Shown piece after piece: positions 48,982-60,271 of a DNA stretch of 64,000 nt. Each line of letters begins with the position of its first letter. Position 1 is the first letter of the stretch. This DNA is from Caenorhabditis elegans (lineage: Eukaryota > Nematoda > Chromadorea > Rhabditida > Rhabditidae). The stretch spans positions 10,912,001-10,976,000 of the forward strand of contig NC_003284.9 of NCBI RefSeq assembly GCF_000002985.6, written 5' to 3'. The translations under genes were made by a program, and so were the position numbers. The notes under the pieces were generated by a model. That model made no database searches. It saw only the letters and a program-made list of their open reading frames with translations, and was not told the DNA's origin.

Positions 48982-51426
48982 TCAACAGAAATTGCAACTT
49001 TTCCGACAGTTACTTCTCATCCAAACATTGTGATTTGGATTGTTACATAGATCCTGAAGAGCCCATGCTCCGCAGTAAACATTCTTATCATCACATCCTG
49101 AAAATGCAAATATGTTGCAGTAATCAGGATAATCATACTCACCTGCGGATTTGCAGTACATTTTATTAAGAATCTCAACATCCGCATTGCTCATCTTGGC
49201 TCTCTGTCCAAGTAAACCAATGTTAGCTTGTTGATTGACCAATGGGATCATAGTTGGTTTGGCAATGTTCACGGCACCGGTGTATGCATTGTAATGCATT
49301 ATGCTGTCATACGCGTATTTAACTCCATATGTAGTGTAGAGTTTGGAATCGGCCACCACAAATGCATCGTACTGCTGAGGATTAATATTGCTCCAGTCAA
49401 CCTAAAAAACAAAACAGTGAAGGGGTTAATCTTGGATCAATTCTTGAAACTGTTAAAAAGTTCTAAGAAAAATGTTTTATTTTAACGATGTAAGTGGTGT
49501 GATATCTAGAAAGTGCAGAATTTAGGCGGCAAATAAAATTTCAATGAATTTTCAAGTTTATTCATTTCTTCACACTTTTAACAAAATGTTCCTGTTTAAT
49601 TTTCCAGTAATTTTTTTCTTAAACAACCTTAATATGTTTGTCTCTATCCATTCTTAAATGTTGATGATTAACTCCCAATGCGTGCATTGTTTCGTGAACT
49701 GCAATCCCTCTTCCATTTCCACATTGAAAACTAAGATACACTGGATTTGCTGGCTCGACTCTTCCAATATATGACAAACCGCAACTGAAACAATTGTTGG
49801 TTTCACGATACAAAGCACAAATAAGGCTCACAAAGATGGCGAGTTCACTTTCTGGTAGTTAATGTGGTTCCCTTTTGGCGGAGAAGCAAAATATTTGAAG
49901 CGAATGCATGTCTTTTGCTCAATTTCTGAAATGGCTCCGCGTACATCATTTTGATCTAAATTATCCAATGATGAGTCAAAAGTGTATGGAATTGGAGATG
50001 TGCTTGGCCATTTTTGGATCAAGTTTTGCTCGAAAAATATAGATGCACGTTTTGCTTTTGCTGATCCAGGCATTGGAATTGCTCCCTCGCCGCCTTTTCC
50101 TAACTCATTGAGCATAAAGTTTGCCTGAGTTTCAGTAAGGAGCAGATCTTTGTCAAATACTCCGTTGTCCTCGGGGGCAACCTGAAAACAGTATTTTGAT
50201 ACTTTAAAAAAATGTTTATTAACAAACCACTCCTTTAAGTTGCGCCTTTTCCAAAAGAGCTTGTTTTAATTGGAGAGTTCTATCGAATCTCAAATTCATT
50301 TTATCAGCCACGTTATTTCCGAAAACTTTTTTCTCGAAATCAACGGTCTGTTTTAATATTGCCTGTTTCATTTGAACATTCTTTTGTTGTTGTTGTTTGC
50401 AGTTCATTTGTTGGCAAATATTCTGAAACAATTCGATTATTTGACAAAATTTTGACTCGTGATAACTTTAAACCTAAAAATTTGAAATCTGAATGAGCTA
50501 TGGTTAAACAATGAATTTTACTTTTGATGTCTTATTTTGAAAATTTAAATTAAAATAAGAAAAACCAAGCTCTTCCAAACCAAATGAAATTCCAAATTAT
50601 TAAAAAAAAAACACTTACTCTGATGTTATTTGCAAATTGCTGACTTATTTGACCAAATTGAACTTGAATTCCATTCAGGGCATTCTTCAAATCACTATTA
50701 ATGCCTGATAATGGATCTCTGATATTGATACTGAAATTAATTTCATTGATTTTTAGAAGTTGCTAAACAACAACTGACAATGGAACTTTTGGCAACCATT
50801 TCCCACTGTCGACTAATATACCATTGAGCATTGATCCAATATCATTAAACTGAGGAAGTTGTCCGCTGTAAATTCACAAATATTATATTTTTGACATTTT
50901 AAATTTTTAGTGTATAGTTCTAGTCTGAAACTAAGATTGGAGCAACCAAAAAACAAAAAAGAAGCAGTAAATAATCAGAATTACCGGCATTTTGGATGAC
51001 CTGGAAATCTTCTACAAAACCTTCTTGCATGTTCCACCCATTCACTTTGCGGCGGTGGCGGACCGTGAGCCATTTTTCCAAGGTCGTTGTTCACATCAAG
51101 TCCTTGAGCAATTTTCCCGATTTGATCAGTTATTCCTTTTACCATCCCATTTATATTCCCGAAAATGTCACCAAGTGGGCTATTTGGTCGACTTCCCTGT
51201 AATATAGCATTATTTAAAAAACGATACAAGTTTATCGAAAAATATACCGGCCGAGAGTTAGGATGTGGTCCATTGTTGAAACCTCCTGAATAATAAAAAT
51301 ATATAAATGCGTGATTTCTTGCTCTTTACCTCCAAAACCCATTTGATTCATAAAGTCAAATTGTGGCCAACCATTGGATAGTCCAAGACAGAAGAACAAC
51401 ACACAAAATAATTTTGATGATAGCAT
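48982..51426 (-). CDS. nas-10: astacin-type zinc metalloprotease with ShK domain, 10 exons, about 534 aa
   Basis: Exons 51330-51426, 51248-51285, 50985-51196, 50797-50865, 50619-50730, 50228-50422, 49832-50181, 49628-49784, 49143-49401 and 48982-49097. A signal peptide (MLSSKLFCVLFFCLGLSNG) and a long Gln/Asn-rich prodomain precede a KAKR site before the catalytic domain (IPYTFDSSL). Zinc site: HETMHALGVNHQHLRMDRD at about residue 388; the two Glu/His ligand positions are intact, but the Glu that usually follows the third His is Gln. The Met-turn region reads YAYDSIMHYN. The protein ends in a six-Cys ShK module (CDDKNVYCGAW to SCNFC). Astacins process collagens, cuticle and signalling proteins outside the cell. 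The junction 50797/50730 uses a weak donor (GTTGCC), chosen because it alone keeps the frame. Confidence 0.88.
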
Positions 51427-51827
51427 TGAAAATCGAATTGAAATGAATAACAAAAAGTACTTGGACCTAATCTGGGAGTCTTAGTTGCCGGCAAAAAAAA
51501 CCCGTTGTCAAAAATGAATCAGGATACGGAATCATTACACAAATTTTTTTACACTGTGTTCATTTTTTTTGTTTTTTGAAAATACAATGAATTGCCGGAA
51601 TTGGTGTTTGACAAAGAAATGAATCACGGTCATTGTGAATTGAGAATGCTTCATTCTGAGAAATCAAAGAGTTTAATCATCAAGAAGCGTTTTTATTATC
51701 AACTTCAAAAACTTTATTCACTGAACAACTATGGAATGTTCAGCGGCGACATAGTCGCAGACAACATGTGTTATTCAAAAGGCTACGGCCACACATGTCA
51801 CCAGTCTCTGGGGGTAAGGAAAACAGC

Positions 51828-51899
51828 GCGTTCGTGGTGTAATGGTCAGCATGGATGCCTTCCAAGCATTCGACGGGGGTTCGATTCCCCCCGAACGCA
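51828..51899 (+). tRNA. tRNA-Gly (anticodon TCC)
   Basis: 72 bases. The acceptor arms GCGTTCG and CGAACGC pair fully with one base (A) 3' of them. The anticodon arm is GATGC-CTTCCAA-GCATT, loop positions 34-36 being TCC. The T arm is GGGGG-TTCGATT-CCCCC. The A box (TGGTGTAATGG) and B box (GGTTCGATTCC) are present, and a T-rich run follows at about 51904-51916, fitting Pol III termination. No intron. Confidence 0.96.
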
Positions 51900-54644
51900 T
51901 ATATATTTTATTTTCTCACTATTGAGGTAAATATGTCTTTTTTGTTTATAAAGTTAACTTTTTTCCTCTCTACGTATAGTTTCCAAAACAATGCCAGTGA
52001 ACATTACAACTCAGGTCATTTATTGTCATAAAGCTTAAAATTTCCTAAACATTTATTTCATGACCACTGCAATTATCGTGAATACATGGCCCACACAACG
52101 AGCTGCAAAGACAATGGGTGACAAAAAGACAAAACAATGCCCAAAATTTCAAAACTTCGAAGTTTCTCTCATTTCTTCATTCGTTTAATTTTCTCCTCCT
52201 CCTAATTTCCCAGTCACTCTTTTTATCGGTTCCTACCAAAAAAATGTACATAAATGATGACAAGCAATAAAATTGGAAAGACTTCCATTTCTTCATCCTT
52301 CTCAAGTTTTTTCACTGGATAAGAGTAAGAAGCTGTCTACTGTCAGTCACTCATGTGTGACAAACTCATCGCGACGTCTTTTAGATTGTCATCTCTTTTA
52401 ATTTTCTGCACTCATATCTTATGTTTGATATATTTGTCAGGTTTTGCGGTTGTTCTCAATGTTTAAAAGTGTTATTTCGCTCATGAAATTTATCGAACAA
52501 AACAATGTAATTTCACATTTATTCTGCTTCGGAAAGCTAATAAATTCTTAATCGAATCATAAGCGCACTGCAACGTATGTGGGGTATTAATGTAGTCCAT
52601 TGTATATTGATATGTTTACTTGTTGTATGAGTAAGCCAACAATGCCTAGAACAAATGAGCTTTTCCTGAAGGTAGGCTTGTTTTTGCTTCCTATTTATCG
52701 TTTTTAAGTCAGTTATAGTGTACATGCCTCATAAATTTTAGAACAAAAATCGTAAAATCGTGCTTGAGTCAATCTCATAAGTTATTGGAATTTAGTACCT
52801 CAAGAACAGAGACTAAAACCTTCCGAACAAAAAATAAAGACCAATAAGTAATAAATTTATGACTACAGTCAATAGCAAGTCATGGCAACTTGGTCAAAAA
52901 CCATTCCTAATTAATAAACTTTCGGACACCATTACTAATTAGTTGCCGTGATGAAATGTCTAATTTGAAAATAACAGATAGACACCCAGTGTTAAGGTAT
53001 TTAAAAGACATCCAAATGTAATTTGATAATTTCACAACGATTTTTTGCACGCGGATTTATTGGAAAATTGAAAATAACACCATAGCAAAAATGAGGCAAA
53101 GTGAGGATCAATTCGACAAATTTCAGATTTCAAAAATAGGAGTAACTTTGCTTTTTTATCAATTTTTGCTTTAAAATACTCAAAATCACTTTTAAGCATA
53201 GTGCAATAACTAATTTTGATTACTGCGACACGAACAAGTAGACAAAATTGATGTGTTTAAAATAATTTTGGTCCATTTTTTTCCAAAAAGTAAATTTAAA
53301 ACAACAAATATGGTTCTACCGTTACTCCTAATGTTTTTGTATTGTGTTTTTGTACTTTTGTATTTTTGTACTTTCCATTTTCTATAATTCTCTACAGTTA
53401 GCTTTTTGTGACTACATTGTTATATGTATTGCTCTATTTGAGGTTCACATCTCACTTTCCGTGCCACTAACCATATTTTCTCCCTGAATAATTCGCAGTT
53501 TCTAAGCGAGCTCCAAGAAGAGAACAAAACGATAGGCCCTCTTTCTCTCTTCGCACACCATTCTTTTATTTCTCTCCCCGTTTCTTCCATTTTTTGCACC
53601 CAATTGCCGAATCTCATCCACCCAAACGTTTCCTGTGTGCACTTTTCAGCTCAGATATTCCTTTTATCTTTCCCCGTTTTCGCCTTCTCTCACTCATAAA
53701 ACATGTTCGTGGTCCTAACTATAATTAAATTTGGGGACGAAGGGCAAGACCCGAATTGAAAGTTTTTACTAATCCTAAAGCTCACGCAGAAAAAAAAAAC
53801 GTTGACTGGGAGAAAAGACGGAAATTAGGACTGACGCATAGACTGCTCGCCCATACGGAGGATTTTCTCCTAATGCACATTTTCTACATCTGTCCTGTGT
53901 TCGTTTTTGATTTAAACCAAGACTCCAACATATTTGAGTGTATTCCTTTATTGTCTCGCACTAGACATTCAATTTCTCGATTCATTTGAACATGACAAGA
54001 GACCACCGGATGCTATCGGATGCAAGAATGCGGTGAATAACACCCAATCAAAGATTCACCAGTACTCTTGCAATTCTTTTGAAACAAAGTTATTTGAAAT
54101 TTGTTCAAGATTACTACGCTGTTGTGTTTTCAATAGGAATGCAATAGTAACTATCTTTATTTTTAACTTCAGTAGGTATTTTGTTTAAATTCATAATACT
54201 CCAACGGGTTTGAACTTCATGTACACACACTCCAAACTTGTCTTGATTTTTCAGAATCATAAGTCAAAGTCATAGTAATCCGCCAAATATTTCACAAAAA
54301 GAAAGATTTTTGAGCAGTCTCTATAATAGTGTATATAACTTGTAAAATTTAAATTTAAAAAAAATCTAGAATTTGGAAAGTTTTCTTCAAAAACTTACTA
54401 TTTTTTTACTAATAAACAGTTGAAATGTAGTATATATTTTTATTAACAACCATTTCTACAATTGTACTGCTTTCACTATTTAAGGTGTTTTATATTTGTT
54501 AATTTTTCGCTGAAGCTTACATACACTCCAAATTAACAATTCAAACAAATTTCAGTCATGCAATCAAACTATAGTATATCATATTTTCTATTAATCCTCT
54601 TCACAGGAACTTGTAAGTTTCCCTTGATTTGTGCACTAACGTAA
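51900..54644. other. intergenic between tRNA-Gly and lge-1
   Basis: About 2.7 kb with no supported gene. Pyrimidine-rich sequence with several CTCTC/TTCTC blocks lies at 53480-53700. The right end (54553-54612) has a TTTCAG acceptor, an ATG and a hydrophobic frame (MQSNYSISYFLLILF) with a GTAAGT donor, but this exon does not join lge-1 in phase, so it may be an untranslated or alternative first exon. Confidence 0.45.
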
Positions 54645-57600
54645 ATGCAGTACATTGTAGCGTCATATTTTACAATATGGAACTTTGTGGACCACACACG
54701 TGTTGGGGCGTTTCCGGAAGAAGTGAGTGAGAATCACACGATATTTTTCCAAAATGCGTTTTTAATAGTTTAAATTCTTAATTTAGGATTACATTCGCCT
54801 TGCGTATATTATCGGTGGAAATTTTATGACACGTCTTATGTTCATGCAGCATTTTAAAAGTGTATTGAAGTACTCTGACCATTTCTTTCGCCTACATCTG
54901 ATAACTGATGAAAATCACCGATCCGATATTCATGAGCTCATGACGTCATGGAATATTTCAAACTGCGAGTGGTTTTTTCACAATCTCACAGAGTTCGAAA
55001 AACGAGTTGCTTGGATTCCAAATTCACATTATTCAAAATATTATGGTTTGAGCAAACTTTTAATTCCTGAAATCATCGGCAATGACATTGGAAAGGTGGG
55101 TCTCGTAAATTGTTATTGCAATCACCAGTTACTTACAGATTATGTTCATGGATGTTGATATCATTTTTCAAACCAATATTTTTGATTTGTGGAAACAATT
55201 TAGAAACTTTAACAATTCCCAGGTTTTCGGAATGGTGGAAAATCTTTCCGATTGGTATCTTAACAAGGATGGTAAAAAGTCGGTTTGGCCAGCATTGGTA
55301 TGTCGTAAAATAAATATTTATTCAATGTTAGAAATGTTAGTAAATTGAATCGAATTAGTCAAGTCGATAAAATTAGTTATCCGTATCCACACCCACAGCA
55401 TCCGCATCCACAAGGTTGGGGTGAAACGGGAGCCATTGTAGCACAGTTGCAGCAACCACAACAACCACAACCGCATCCATAATATCTCTTTGCACGAATC
55501 ACAACTCCATTGCCTTGACCTTCTGAACCCAAATCATCCATTAATGCAATTGGGGTATCGTTATCAATTACAGCTAAGCTCGTGTCTTCTGATGGATTTT
55601 GAGAAATTTCAGCATTAACTTCTCCCTGAATGTTTGAAGTGATACAATAGTTTGTTTTAAGTATTTACCTGGTCATTCTGATTAACAACTACAACCTCCT
55701 TTTCTGTTCTCAAGAAGGAGTCGAATAGGTTAGCATTGATAGTGCAAACCAAAAGAGCAAGTGAAACCAAAGTCAAACGAAACATGTTTGTTGTTGTCTC
55801 TTTGCTTCCGAGTGTCTCCTTTTTATACTAAACTAATCAACACCACGCATTGTTTGAACATATGTTCTTTAATTTAATGCGCATTTTGAATAACTGTTTT
55901 TTGTGTTTCAGGGACGTGGATTTAACACTGGAATAATCATGTTTGATTTGGATAAGCTCCGGAAAAATGGATGGGCAAGCAAATGGAGAGTAGTGGCTAA
56001 CAAATATTTACGAATTCACGGAAAAACTGCCATGTCAGATCAAGTAAGAATTTTGTTCACGAAATTTCAAAAATCACCAAGCTGATCCTCTTTTTGAAAA
56101 GTATTCCGATTGCTTTGAAATTTTACAAATAGATCATAACTGTAAACCGCTGTTAATTTTCTTACAATAAACGTGGTATTGAAGTTCTCAACAAAAAATC
56201 GCTGTATACCATGTTTACTCTACTCTTTGCCTCTATTAGTTCTACACTCTTTAATTGTATTTTATCTAAATAGATGGCAAAAAATGAGTATATTTCCCAA
56301 AAATAAACAATCGAGATGATAGGTTAATAAAGAAATTTGGGTGAACAGGTCAATTCTTCATAAATAACAAATTCAGGACATATTTAATGCATACATTCAT
56401 GACTATCCGACTGAAATTATACAAATTCCATGTGCTTACAATTATCAACTTGGAGCACTCACAAAATCCAAAGAACTATGTCCGGAGACTCCACTTGCGC
56501 TACATTTCAACTCACAAAACAAGACTGTTGGAAAAAATTACGCATTTTTTGACAAGATTCGAAAAGCGTTTGATGAAATGGATGGTTCAGATCTTAAACG
56601 ACGTAGACGATCTTTTAAAGGAAATAATCAAAAAGATATCTGCCATGAATATTTACCATTAGACAATTTCCGAATTATCCCAAATGCAATTGGAAGAATG
56701 ACAAAACCTGCAGAACTCTGCATGGTGACGCAGTTTTCCAAAGATCGACTTAATCATTTTCTGGAAAGTGCAAATGCGTGGCGGCATCCTATATCTACAG
56801 CAGTATACGGGAAGGATAAAGATTTGGTAATGTTATTGCTTCAAACACGTTTTATACTCCTCAAGTTTCAGCTAGACATTGCAAAAGCCGTCACAGAATT
56901 GAATCGCACAGATATCACAATCCATCTGGTTTTTGAGGAACCAACTGAATCCTGGATGCTAGACTCTTTATATCCCATAAATTTTTTGAGAAATGTAGCA
57001 ATTGAACACGCAAACTGCAAATATATTTTAATGACTGATGTAGATTTTGTGGTACTTGGAGGTGAAAAAACAATGACGAGAATTAGAAATTCAGTTTGAG
57101 TTTTAGATTACGGTACAATAATCGATCAAACTGGAAACCTGAAACAAAAAGAAGTTCTGGTGATCCCTGCATTGGAAATGACATACCCGCAGCTGAGGTT
57201 AAATTTATCAAATTTTCTCTCGAGAAAAGATTTGGTGATAGAACATTTATTGAACAAAACCGTGAGAATAACATTTCAGATATTAAAACTAATCTTTTCC
57301 TTTCCAGATTCAAACTTTTCGGGAAACAATTTGGCCAAGTTCTCACGTACCTACAAATATTTCAAAATGGATAAAGTCAAATCGCACTTATATGGTAGCA
57401 CAAAATGTAATAAAATGTTCTAACATATTAGTTTTAGGTAAATTATGAAAAGAACTATGAACCTTATTTTGTAATCAAAAAAGAAGAATGCCCTTTTTAC
57501 GATCAGCGGTTCGGAGGATTTGGCTGGAATAAAGTAACTCATGTAATGCAACTGAAAATGATGAAGTGGGGTAAAAGATTGAGCATACTTGCAACTGTTT

Positions 57601-57780
57601 AAATTTTTCAGTTATAAGTTCTTGGTTTCTCCAACTAGTTTTATGATTCATCAAAATCATAATGCTTCAAAATCATTGAAACGCTGGAGACGTGACCCAC
57701 ATTATCAGAAATGCCTTCACACGTTAAAAAATAAATTTATGAAAAAAACTGCTAGTCGACTGGGAATCAAGCTAAGATGA
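54645..57780 (+). CDS. lge-1: LARGE-type bifunctional glycosyltransferase, 10 exons, about 618 aa
   Basis: Exons 54645-54722, 54787-55095, 55139-55297, 55912-56043, 56377-56826, 56872-57061, 57107-57261, 57308-57394, 57438-57565 and 57612-57780 (1857 nt). The N-terminal half aligns along its length with the GT8-type xylosyltransferase domain of human LARGE1: HFHLI-like FRLHLITD, AWIPNSHYSKYYGLSKLL, IMFMDVDIIF with an intact DxD at about 134-136, VENLSDWYL, GRGFNTGIIM, SDQDIFNAYI. The C-terminal half is the GT49-type glucuronyltransferase domain, with MTDVDFVVLG (DxD at about 432-434), FGGFGWNKV and FMIHQNHN. In vertebrates LARGE polymerises xylose-glucuronate on alpha-dystroglycan in the Golgi. 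A short hydrophobic N-terminus (YIVASYFTIWNF) may be the anchor; the start is uncertain because the upstream ATG exon joins out of phase. Confidence 0.88.
55377..55785 (-). CDS. nested gene: secreted Cys/Gly-rich peptide precursor, 2 exons, 121 aa
   Basis: Lies wholly within the 614-bp intron 55298-55911 of lge-1, on the opposite strand. Exons 55669-55785 and 55377-55625 join in phase at GACCAG/GTAAAT and CATTCAG (366 nt). A signal peptide (MFRLTLVSLALLVCTINA) leads a 75-residue acidic middle (FDSFLRTEKEVVVVNQ, PSEDTSLAVIDNDTP), then RAKR, a furin-like site, and a 36-residue C-terminus rich in Cys and Gly (YYGCGCGCCGCCNC ... CGCGCCGCGYG). A prepro-peptide with a basic cut before a compact Cys/Gly block resembles worm epidermal or antimicrobial-type secreted peptides, but no named family is claimed. 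TTTATT near 55317 gives AATAAA on this strand, and the region upstream of the ATG is only about 125 bp to the next lge-1 exon, so the promoter must be compact or lie in lge-1 sequence. Confidence 0.85.
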
Positions 57781-57940
57781 TTTCAGAAAGAAAACAAATA
57801 TCAATTGTTAGGACCAAGAATGTCATCAAAGCGGAGTATTTTAACATGTTGCTTTACAACTGATTTTTTTTATTTTTAATGAATATTTTTTCATTTTCAT
57901 TTTAGAACTTTCAAAAGTTTAAACGAATGCAAAGTTAAAT

Positions 57941-58042
57941 GTTGTCCGTTTGGTTCAAGGGTGAGCCGACAAAGCCTCCTGCGGGCAAGAGACTTATCAG
58001 GGTTACTGGTGGCGTTTATATTTCTTCTAGTGTGAATTTAAG
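57941..58042 (-). repeat. SINE-like repeat, copy 2, truncated tail
   Basis: Reverse complement of the right part of the repeat at 30717-30818; shared blocks include GGAGGCTTTGT, GGCTCACCCTTGAACCAAAC and CAGTAACCCT. The tRNA-like head is absent here. It lies about 160 bp past the lge-1 stop. Confidence 0.7.
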
Positions 58043-58962
58043 AAATAAAACTTGAAAACTTTCTAAAAAGCAAGTTCAAAAAGCACTAAAAGTTGATATA
58101 GAAGCCGACAAACACTAGAGCTATTGTGAATTGTTTTTAATCATGAAATATGTTTTGCAAGTCAGAAGACGTTGGGCACTGCAACACACCTCTCTACGTT
58201 AATAAGTGTCGACACGTAGTCGACACTGTAAAACAGCTAATTTAATGTCGAGCTTAAATATTAACTAGTATGCTTGAAAAAGACACTGAAAAAAGTATCT
58301 TCTCCTTATCATTGAAAACGAATTCAAGTCAAACTACATTTACCTTTGTAGTGTTTTATTATGAAGTGGTTTATATTTCTCACATTTCACCTGTACTCTC
58401 ACATAACCAACATGCAGAATATGTATTCAAAATTAGAAATGAAAGATGTTGCAAATATCAGTTTCTTTCTTCTTCTTCTCCCTTTTCTCCTTTTGGTCTT
58501 TTCAATTTTTCATTCGATAGCTGTTTTGTTTGATTCATATTTGCATCGGTAGATCGTTTTTCAAGCACACAACTGAATATCATTGACACGGAAATCTGAG
58601 AGCTCATAACAAACTTATTCAATTCCAACACATCAGTTCCGGTATATGATGCTGTTGAACACACATCGTTAAATATCAAAAGCTTGTCATTAACATTTGA
58701 TCTATCTAAGTAGTATTTTGATATGTTCCGATGTTAAGTTTCCAAAATTAAATTTTTTTTATATGTTTAATCAACGTCTCACGAATTGGACTTGTTTTAC
58801 ACTTTTCATGTGTTGTGTGTTTCTCTCATGACACCACACGAGTCTCTGTCAGATTTGCATACTAATAGGTTGGAATAGACTATTTTTGCGCAGCAAAACG
58901 GAACGTTCTCTCACAACACCCATTCTTTACTTTTCACCCATTTTCAGTCGTGAAAAGAAACT
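58043..58962. other. intergenic between lge-1 and the acidic orphan
   Basis: About 0.9 kb. A small palindrome TGTCGAC-ACGTA-GTCGACA lies near 58206-58224. A TTTTCAG acceptor at 58941-58947 precedes the next start codon. No gene seen. Confidence 0.45.
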
Positions 58963-60107
58963 ATGTCAACTACTACCGACTTTAGCAGCAGTGATTATGA
59001 ACCTACGAGTACTGAGGTTTGAAATTGTCTAAACTAGTTCAATATTTCATAAATTAGTTTTTAGGCGGACACCAGTGCAGAGCAGGACTTTAAAAATCAG
59101 AAGCGACTGTTCTGGAGTGATGGTAATGTGACTGATAAAGATAGTGACGAGGTGAGTGGGATCAACAATATAACTCGTAAAAATTTGTTTTCAGTTGGAA
59201 ATTCCTGGGTTCAATACAGTTGAGTCGGGTTATTTAGCAGATGACGAAGTAAGATTTAAAGATTTTTTTTCGAAAATTTTCATAGCTTTAAAAAATCGTT
59301 TTCAAAATTATAGGTTTCCTAAAAGACGAGTGTTTTTTTTGAGGGCCAAATTTTATAGGTATTACTCTCAATTTTCGAATATTAATCATTAATGAAAATT
59401 CGAATGCGCATTTCGAAATTTCGAAGAAAAGAAATAATAAAATTCACAGCCTAACTATTTTGTTTATATCATGATAGATACTTACGTAAACGAGTAGAAA
59501 CACTGTTTTCAGAATCTGTTGCCAGCTGAATGTGTAATTTATCAAAATACATTCAACGTTTGAAAGGAAAATATTTTTATTTTATTTTTTCACTTTTTTC
59601 CAGCAAAAATGCTCGGAAAACAAGAACTTTGTTCCAAAAGCAACCAAAAGCCCGAATATCAGTATAAATTCTTGATTTTTTTATTGCTTGCCTTTATTTA
59701 AAATATGATGAAGTAAGTGATGAATATTTTCACAAAATATTTTTAGCGGTTTAGAGAAAAATAGTCTCTATGGTTTTAAAATATTTATATTTTATTCAAG
59801 TTTGCAATTTTTCTTTTAACTTACAACACTGAATTAGATACATATTAAATTTTCCAAATTTCAAACTTATCAGTTTTTATATCTATACCGGAAACAGTTT
59901 TGTAGCAATATTAAATGTTGACGTGTTAAAATTAAGCTGTCAAACTACATACTTTATTTTAAACGTTCCAACTTTTAGAGCGACACTGATGAAACATTTT
60001 CTGAAAAGATTGAAATAAAGATCAAGAAGCGTTCGAGTGAAATGTCAAAGTCAAGCAGTCTTTTTCTAAGCGATTCCGACGGGTTTGAAGAAAGATCCGT
60101 TTTGTAA
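58963..60107 (+). CDS. acidic Ser-rich orphan protein, alternatively spliced, about 107 aa main form
   Basis: Exons 58963-59016, 59065-59151, 59195-59248 and 59979-60107 all begin and end in phase 0 and join to 324 nt. A further candidate exon starts at 59604 after TTTTTTCCAG and is open to a TGA at 59673-59675; no clean donor links it in frame to the last exon, so it probably gives an alternative short C-terminus. The protein is rich in Ser, Asp, Glu and Thr (MSTTTDFSSSDYEPTSTE, SDSDGFEERSVL) with one basic patch (IEIKIKKRSSEMSKSSS). No signal peptide, membrane span or domain; it looks intrinsically disordered, with many potential CK2-type sites. AATAAA follows near 60150. It converges with pxn-2, 164 bp between stops. 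Confidence 0.6.
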
Positions 60108-60271
60108 ATTTATGTAAATACATATTTTGTGATATATTCGTGTTCTTTGAATAAATGTGTATATTTCCGGTAAGCACTGCACACTTTATTTTTGTTTAAC
60201 AAAAAACATTAATTGAATATTACATTACATTAATTTAACATGAGATTGTTGTTGCTAGAGAGCCTCATTGG

